Below are positions 59,092 through 64,000 of a stretch of DNA of 64,000 nt, piece after piece. Position 1 is the stretch's first letter. Each line of letters opens with the position of its first letter. The stretch is taken from positions 1,054,001-1,118,000 of the forward strand of contig NZ_BAABWQ010000001.1 of the NCBI RefSeq assembly GCF_040370365.1. Direction: 5' to 3'. The notes beneath the pieces were generated by a model. That model was not told the origin of the DNA, searched no databases, and saw nothing but the letters and a program-made list of their open reading frames with translations. Position numbers and translations under genes: made by a program. Source of the DNA: Shimia sp040370365. GTDB lineage: Bacteria; Pseudomonadota; Alphaproteobacteria; Rhodobacterales; Rhodobacteraceae.

Positions 59092-59225
59092 GTCTGCCTC
59101 CGTTCGATTGGGAATCCCCCAATACACTCTTTCATTCATGTTCATTCATGCCGGGCGAAGCCCTTGATGCAACAGGTGCAATCGCCTAAAGGTCTGCAAT
59201 AACGAAGTGGGACGGAGTGTACCGG

Positions 59226-60038
59226 ATGTCAAATCAACTCATGGCAGGCAAGCGGGGCCTGATTATGGGGCTTGCAAACGACAAGTCCATTGCTTGGGGT
59301 ATCGCGAAGGCCTGTGCTGATGCGGGAGCCGAGATGGCCTTTACCTATATGGGTGATGCTTTCAAAAAGCGTGTCGTACCACTTGCTGAACAGTTGGGTG
59401 TGGAAACACTCATTGATTGTGACGTGTCCGATCCTGCATCGATTGATGCTGCGTTTTCCGACATCGAAGCCAAATGGGGCAAAATCGACTTTATCGTTCA
59501 CGCAATTGGCTTTTCCGACAAAAACGAGCTGCGTGGCCGCTACGTTGAAACGTCCAAAGACAATTTCTTGATGACCATGGACATCTCTGTTTACTCTTTT
59601 ACCGCTGTGATGCAGCGCGCAGAGAAGCTCATGAAGGACGGCGGATCTGCCCTAACGCTTACATACTACGGTGCAGAACAGGTTATGCCACATTACAACG
59701 TAATGGGCGTAGCCAAAGCAGCATTGGAAGCCTCGGTGAAATACCTCGCCGAAGACCTCGGCAAAGATGGCATTCGCGTCAACGCAATCTCCGCAGGCCC
59801 GATCAAAACACTTGCAGCTTCCGGCATTGGCGATTTCCGCTATATCCTGAAATGGAACGAGCTAAATTCGCCTCTGCGCCGCAATGTCACCATTGATGAC
59901 GTTGGCAACTCTGCACTTTACCTGCTGTCTGATCTCAGCAGCGGCGTGACCGGTGAAAACCTACACGTGGATTCTGGATATCATATCGTCGGCATGAAAG
60001 CCGTTGATGCGCCAGACATCGACGCGGGTAAGAAATAA
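59226..60038 (+). CDS. fabI: Enoyl-ACP reductase (NADH), FabI
   Basis: The protein has 270 residues from ATG 59226 (an upstream GTG at 59217 is less likely). It reduces the enoyl double bond in the last step of fatty-acid elongation. FabI marks: GKRGLIMGLANDKSIAWGIA (NADH-binding GxxxxxSxxxG), VHAIGFSDKNELRGRYVETS, the catalytic Tyr-Lys pair in YYGAEQVMPHYNVMGVAKAA (YxxxxxxxK) and NAISAGPIKTLAASGIGDFR. It is followed after 12 bases by the transpeptidase-fold gene. Confidence 0.96.
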   Translation: MSNQLMAGKRGLIMGLANDKSIAWGIAKACADAGAEMAFTYMGDAFKKRVVPLAEQLGVETLIDCDVSDPASIDAAFSDIEAKWGKIDFIVHAIGFSDKNELRGRYVETSKDNFLMTMDISVYSFTAVMQRAEKLMKDGGSALTLTYYGAEQVMPHYNVMGVAKAALEASVKYLAEDLGKDGIRVNAISAGPIKTLAASGIGDFRYILKWNELNSPLRRNVTIDDVGNSALYLLSDLSSGVTGENLHVDSGYHIVGMKAVDAPDIDAGKK

Positions 60039-60050
60039 CACAGACGTTAA

Positions 60051-60809
60051 ATGAAGCGCGCAATTGGACGTGTTTTATTTCTTGTTTTGATCTGTCTGGT
60101 GGCGAGCGTTTCGACCTATCGCCTTCGCCACCATTTACCCGCTCCCGTGATAGAACATCTCGGCCTTGGTGCCGATATTTCTGAAATCAGAGAGTTCCAA
60201 TCGGCAAAACTCACCCGCGCTCTGACTGACAAAGACCTCAGATTTGGCGCTCCCGTTTTCATTCGCATTTTCAAAGAGGAACGCGAACTCGAAATCTGGG
60301 TCGAGTCAACCGATGGCACTTATGTACTGTTCAAAAACTACCCGATTTGCAGTTTTTCAGGCAGCCTCGGTCCGAAGCTGCGTGAGGGCGACCGTCAGTC
60401 ACCAGAAGGTTTCTACAGGGTCTCAAAAGCCGCACTAAATCCAAACAGTGCATACCACCTGTCCTTCAACCTTGGATTTCCCAACGCCTATGACCGCGCA
60501 CAGAATCGCACTGGCAGCCATTTGATGGTTCACGGCAACTGTCTTTCAGTTGGGTGTTACGCAATGACAGATCCCGCCATAGAAGAAATCTATGTTCTGG
60601 TCGAAGCGGCACTTTCCAATGGCCAGAGCTTTGTTCCTGTTCACGCCTTTCCTTTTCACCCAACCGCGATCAGGCTGCGCCAAGAAAGCCACTCAGAGTG
60701 GCACGATTTCTGGAGCAAGCTTGCTCCCGCCTATCACGCATTTGAAACAACAAGACGCCCACCGGACGTATTTGTTGCGAACAACAAATACCGCATCTCT
60801 GCCCCCTAA
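60051..60809 (+). CDS. L,D-transpeptidase-fold protein (YafK/DpaA type)
   Basis: The protein has 252 residues with an N-terminal signal or anchor (GRVLFLVLICLVASVSTYRL). The YkuD fold has the catalytic motif MVHGNCLSVGCYAMTDPAIE (HGxCxSxGCxAMTD), where the second Cys is the nucleophile. The substrate loop is LREGDRQSPEGFYRVSKAAL. The DpaA/YafK subgroup (MTD after the Cys) cleaves the bond between Braun lipoprotein or similar proteins and peptidoglycan. It is 12 bases downstream of fabI. Confidence 0.92.
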   Translation: MKRAIGRVLFLVLICLVASVSTYRLRHHLPAPVIEHLGLGADISEIREFQSAKLTRALTDKDLRFGAPVFIRIFKEERELEIWVESTDGTYVLFKNYPICSFSGSLGPKLREGDRQSPEGFYRVSKAALNPNSAYHLSFNLGFPNAYDRAQNRTGSHLMVHGNCLSVGCYAMTDPAIEEIYVLVEAALSNGQSFVPVHAFPFHPTAIRLRQESHSEWHDFWSKLAPAYHAFETTRRPPDVFVANNKYRISAP

Positions 60810-60886
60810 CAGGCGCAAATGGTTTGCTCCGCTTGGGCCTTCTGTTAGAACAGCGCAAACTTTTTAAACATGAGGGTGAGTCTGCC

Positions 60887-61405
60887 ATGAGCGAGCGTCT
60901 GCCACACGAAAAAGGGTTCCACATCAGCTGGGACCAACTTCACCGCGACAGCCGTGCATTGGCTTGGCGGCTGGATGGTAAAGGACCCGACAACGGTGCC
61001 TGGCGCGCAATTGTCGCCATTACCCGGGGCGGCATGGCCCCTGCAATGATCGTGGCGCGCGAGCTGGACATCCGCGTGGTAGACACAATCTCAGTGAAAT
61101 CCTATCACTCTGGCGGCGGAAAATCAGATCAGCGACGCGAGGCGCAGATTCTCAAAGCCCCTGACACCGACCTGATGGGAGATGGTGATGGCATTTTGAT
61201 CATCGACGATCTGGTGGATTCGGGCAAAACGCTTGAGCTGGTGCGTGAAACATACCCCAAGGCACATTTCGCTACAGTCTACGCGAAACCGCAGGGCGAA
61301 CCACAAGTCGACACCTTCATCACCGGCGTGAGCCAAGACACCTGGATCTTCTTTCCGTGGGACATGGCGCTGCAATACGTTGAACCATACCGCGGCACCG
61401 ACTGA
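60887..61405 (+). CDS. gpt: Xanthine-guanine phosphoribosyltransferase
   Basis: The protein has 172 residues from ATG 60887. It salvages guanine, xanthine and hypoxanthine with PRPP. The PRPP-binding motif is GILIIDDLVDSGKTLELVRE. ARAIVAITRGGMAPAMIVAR is reflected in WRAIVAITRGGMAPAMIVAR, and WIFFPWDMALQYVEPYRGTD is the usual C-terminus with W for base binding. The length is a little above the E. coli enzyme (152). It overlaps no neighbour; the aminotransferase gene starts 38 bases later. Confidence 0.95.
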   Translation: MSERLPHEKGFHISWDQLHRDSRALAWRLDGKGPDNGAWRAIVAITRGGMAPAMIVARELDIRVVDTISVKSYHSGGGKSDQRREAQILKAPDTDLMGDGDGILIIDDLVDSGKTLELVRETYPKAHFATVYAKPQGEPQVDTFITGVSQDTWIFFPWDMALQYVEPYRGTD

Positions 61406-61442
61406 CACCACACATATTCAGCCAACACGATTGGACACTCCC

Positions 61443-62630
61443 ATGCCCCTGCCCCGCACCGCCACGACTTTCGCGCCGCCGGTCATGGAAGCGCGGCGTT
61501 GGCTCGATAGTTTGACATTTTCTGAGGAGCGCCCTCTGATCAATGTCAGCCAGGCAGCTCCGGTGGCTCCGCCGCCGGAAGCCTTACGCCAACATATAGC
61601 CGAGATTGCGGTATCCAAGCCTGAAGCCCACCTCTATGGGCCTGTTCTTGGCCTACCCGAACTGCGTGCTGAAGTGGCCGCTCAATGGAGTGCAGCTTAC
61701 GGTGGCGAACTGAAACACGAAAACGTGGCAATCACCTCAGGCTGCAACCAAGCGTTCAGCGCAACCTTGTCTGCCATTGCCGGCGAGGGTGATGAAGTGA
61801 TCTTGCCAACGCCGTGGTACTTCAACCACAAAATGTGGCTGGACATGCAGGGCGCTTTGGCAGTCCCATTGCCCACAAACGCAGACTTATTGCCAGACCC
61901 AGACAAAGCCGCCGCACTTATCACTGATAAAACGCGTGCAATTGTTTTGGTCACACCGAACAATCCCGGCGGTGTGGAGTATCCCGACGAACTTGTGCAA
62001 GCCATGTATGATCTGGCCAAATCACGGGGTGTGAAACTGATCGTAGATGAGACTTATCGTGACTTTGATTCCCGCACCGGTGCACCCCATCAACTGTTCG
62101 CTGACCCAGATTGGGCAGACACGCTGATCCACCTCTATTCCTTTTCCAAGGCCTACCGGCTGACCGGACACCGTGTTGGCGCAATGATCGCCCACCACGA
62201 CATGCTGGCTGAGGCGGAAAAGTTCCTCGACACCGTCGCTATCTGTCCCAACCAACTTGGCCAACACGCAGCCCTGTGGGGGATGCAAAACCTCGGAAAA
62301 TGGCTGGCCTCTGAACGTTTGGAGGTCCTAGATCGGCGTGCGGCGATAGCGGATAACCTACATAAATTGAACAAAAACGGGTGGAATTTGCTTGGATGCG
62401 GCGCCTACTTTGCCTATTTCGAACATCCCTTCGAAACACCCAGCGACGCGCTCGCCAAATCATTGGTGCGCAACCACAGCATCCTGACGCTGCCGGGGAC
62501 AATGTTTACCCCAGAAAGCGACCCGTTGGGCGCACGCACGCTACGTATTGCATTTGCCAATGTCGACCGCACAGAGATCGCAACCCTGTTTGATCGGCTT
62601 TCTGACGTCACCTCACCACCAAATACATAG
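61443..62630 (+). CDS. Class I/II aminotransferase (PLP)
   Basis: The protein has 395 residues from ATG 61443. Fold-type I motifs: PLINVSQAAPVAPPPEALRQ, YGPVLGLPELRAEVAAQWSA, ITSGCNQAFSATLSAIAGEG, LVTPNNPGGVEYPDELVQAM and the PLP-binding Lys in YSFSKAYRLTGHRVGAMIAH (SxSKxxxxxGxRxG). The substrate amino acid is not evident. C-terminal Arg in GARTLRIAFANVD binds the alpha-carboxylate. The foldase gene follows after 107 bases. Confidence 0.94.
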   Translation: MPLPRTATTFAPPVMEARRWLDSLTFSEERPLINVSQAAPVAPPPEALRQHIAEIAVSKPEAHLYGPVLGLPELRAEVAAQWSAAYGGELKHENVAITSGCNQAFSATLSAIAGEGDEVILPTPWYFNHKMWLDMQGALAVPLPTNADLLPDPDKAAALITDKTRAIVLVTPNNPGGVEYPDELVQAMYDLAKSRGVKLIVDETYRDFDSRTGAPHQLFADPDWADTLIHLYSFSKAYRLTGHRVGAMIAHHDMLAEAEKFLDTVAICPNQLGQHAALWGMQNLGKWLASERLEVLDRRAAIADNLHKLNKNGWNLLGCGAYFAYFEHPFETPSDALAKSLVRNHSILTLPGTMFTPESDPLGARTLRIAFANVDRTEIATLFDRLSDVTSPPNT

Positions 62631-62737
62631 CGCAAACACCGCTTTGAGAGCGGCAGGCGAACGCGCTTGCCCCCCCAGCGCCAAGCGCGTAGACCTTCGC
62701 ATAAGAAACTCGAACAAACACAGGGCGGAACACAGAC

Positions 62738-64000
62738 ATGTCGCAGGGCAAAACCTCTAAAACACTGGTCTGGATCTTGATGGCAATGCTCATCCTTGGA
62801 CTTGGAGGCTTTGGTGTCACCAACCTGTCTGGAAATGTGCATACAATTGGCACTGTCGGCGAAAAAGACATTTCGATCAATGACTACAGCCGTGCTCTTC
62901 AAGAAGAACTACGGGCACTCCAAGCGCAAACAGGTCAGCCTATCTCCTTCGCCCAAGCGCAAACATTCGGCATTGACCGCGTTGTTTTGGCACGGCTGGC
63001 GACCACGCGGTCGATGGATGCGGAAAACGACCGCCTCGGCATTTCCATCGGAGACGAAAACCTGCGCGAAGAGTTGATGGCCATTCCTGCGTTCCAAGGA
63101 TTGGACGGTTCTTTTGATCGCGACGCTTACAGCTTTGCGATCGACCAAGCTGGTATGAACGAGTCAGAGTTTGAAGACAGCGTACGTGAAGACACCGCCC
63201 GCAGCTTGCTACAAGGCGCAATCGTATCCGGCCTGCCTATGCCCAGCGTCTACGCAGATACCGTCATTAAATACGTCGCTGAAGAACGCGACTTTACATG
63301 GGCTCAGTTGACCGCCGCCAATCTAACGCGGCCAGTAGACACGCCCAGCGAAGCCGAAATTGCGGCGTATTACGACGCCAATCAAGCCGATTTTATGGTG
63401 CCAGCCACCCGCCAGATCACCTATGCGTGGCTCAGCCCGGAGATGATCATCGACCAAGTTGAGGTCGACGAGACCGCGTTGCGGACGCTCTATGATGATC
63501 GCGATAGCGAGTTCAACCGCGCTGAGCGGCGCTTGGTTGAGCGTCTCGCCTTTGCTGACGAAGCGGCCGCGCAGACAGCACTTGACGAGATCGCAGCGGG
63601 TACAACCACCTTCGAAGACGTGGTTGCAGCGCGCGGGCTCTCGCTCGCAGATGTCGACCTTGGGGATATGACAAAGGCCGAGCTGGGCGCCGCAGGCGAA
63701 GCAGTTTTCCTGACACCCGCCGGTGGTATCGCTGGCCCGGCTCAAACCACGCTTGGTCCCGCGCTGTTTCGGGTGAACGCGGTTCTACCAGCACAGATCA
63801 CCACTTTTGAAGATGCGCGTGACATCCTGCGCGAAGAGCTCGCCGCGGACCGTGCACGTCGACTGATCGACGCACAAGTCGGCGATATTGACGACCTTCT
63901 CGCAGGAGGTGCAACCCTTGAAGAGGTGGCTGAGGAAACCGACATGCAGTTGGGAACACTGGATTGGCACCCCGCCGCCGAACACCCGCTGGCGGGCTAC
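62738..64000 (+). CDS. PpiD/SurA-type periplasmic foldase, partial at window end
   Basis: The frame is open from ATG 62738 to the window end, at least 421 residues. One N-terminal membrane anchor (TLVWILMAMLILGLGGFGVT) is followed by a SurA_N-like helical domain (GEKDISINDYSRALQEELRA, ANDRLGISIGDENLREEL-like AENDRLGISIGDENLREELM). Then comes a helical region with a parvulin-like stretch (TFEDVVAARGLSLADVDLGD). This is the layout of PpiD, an inner-membrane-tethered chaperone for outer-membrane and periplasmic proteins. The C-terminus lies outside the window. Confidence 0.9.
   Translation, partial: MSQGKTSKTLVWILMAMLILGLGGFGVTNLSGNVHTIGTVGEKDISINDYSRALQEELRALQAQTGQPISFAQAQTFGIDRVVLARLATTRSMDAENDRLGISIGDENLREELMAIPAFQGLDGSFDRDAYSFAIDQAGMNESEFEDSVREDTARSLLQGAIVSGLPMPSVYADTVIKYVAEERDFTWAQLTAANLTRPVDTPSEAEIAAYYDANQADFMVPATRQITYAWLSPEMIIDQVEVDETALRTLYDDRDSEFNRAERRLVERLAFADEAAAQTALDEIAAGTTTFEDVVAARGLSLADVDLGDMTKAELGAAGEAVFLTPAGGIAGPAQTTLGPALFRVNAVLPAQITTFEDARDILREELAADRARRLIDAQVGDIDDLLAGGATLEEVAEETDMQLGTLDWHPAAEHPLAGY

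Noticed and set aside
1..64000. CRISPR array, rRNA genes, integrase or prophage structural genes
   Set aside because: No spaced direct repeats of CRISPR size, no rRNA motifs and no integrase or phage structural proteins were seen on either strand.

Overview
The window looks like a chromosomal segment of an alphaproteobacterium of the Rhodobacteraceae (Roseobacter group). This is inferred from a B12-dependent ribonucleotide reductase (NrdJ), a DUF1489 protein, RutR-type regulators with a reductive pyrimidine pathway, CtrA-like TTAA-N7-TTAA motifs, moderate GC content, and frequent ATGA/TGATG translational overlaps. No rRNA, CRISPR array or complete insertion sequence is visible.

1-10.3 kb is accessory DNA. 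It opens with a decayed three-gene cassette joined by ATGA overlaps: a protein with a LodA/GoxA-like start, interrupted by one in-frame TAA; an intact radical SAM/SPASM maturase; and a third gene that breaks off at a junction with the tail of a superfamily I helicase. A defence-like island follows: a TIR protein, an HNH nuclease, a DUF2188 protein, an XRE/ImmA-IrrE pair behind two perfect palindromes, an ExoI (SbcB)-type exonuclease, an orphan Phd-type antitoxin, a phage-type metallophosphoesterase and a second XRE regulator.

10.5-16.1 kb is housekeeping: nrdJ, DUF1489 and modABC. 16.3-32.3 kb is a polysaccharide locus of an unfamiliar kind. It holds a BcsA-like family 2 glycosyltransferase without PilZ domain, a STAS-nucleotidyltransferase fusion, an acyltransferase 3 protein, two DUF3131 proteins, an ABC-like protein with an altered ATPase site, an HlyD-type protein, exported proteins, an OmpA-like protein and a GH16 glucanase. 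The glucanase suggests a beta-glucan product.

32.4-43.4 kb is mixed: a chemoreceptor, nadD, a broken DUF2971 gene, ettA, a RAYT transposase with two inverted REP hairpins, small membrane proteins, an orphan BrnA-type antitoxin, a thioesterase, a geranylgeranyl-reductase-family flavoprotein and a thioredoxin.

43.4-56.5 kb is a reductive pyrimidine (or hydantoin) catabolism and uptake region. It contains preT/preA (dihydropyrimidine dehydrogenase), a dihydropyrimidinase, an N-carbamoyl-beta-alanine amidohydrolase, a NMT1/THI5-type ABC transporter and two RutR-like regulators. Three RutR-type palindromes lie upstream of the pathway genes. A barstar-like gene is translationally coupled inside the operon. 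56.8-64 kb is core: cold-shock genes, tRNA-Pro, DUF192, pdxH, fabI, an L,D-transpeptidase-fold protein, gpt, an aminotransferase, and a PpiD/SurA-type foldase that runs off the end.
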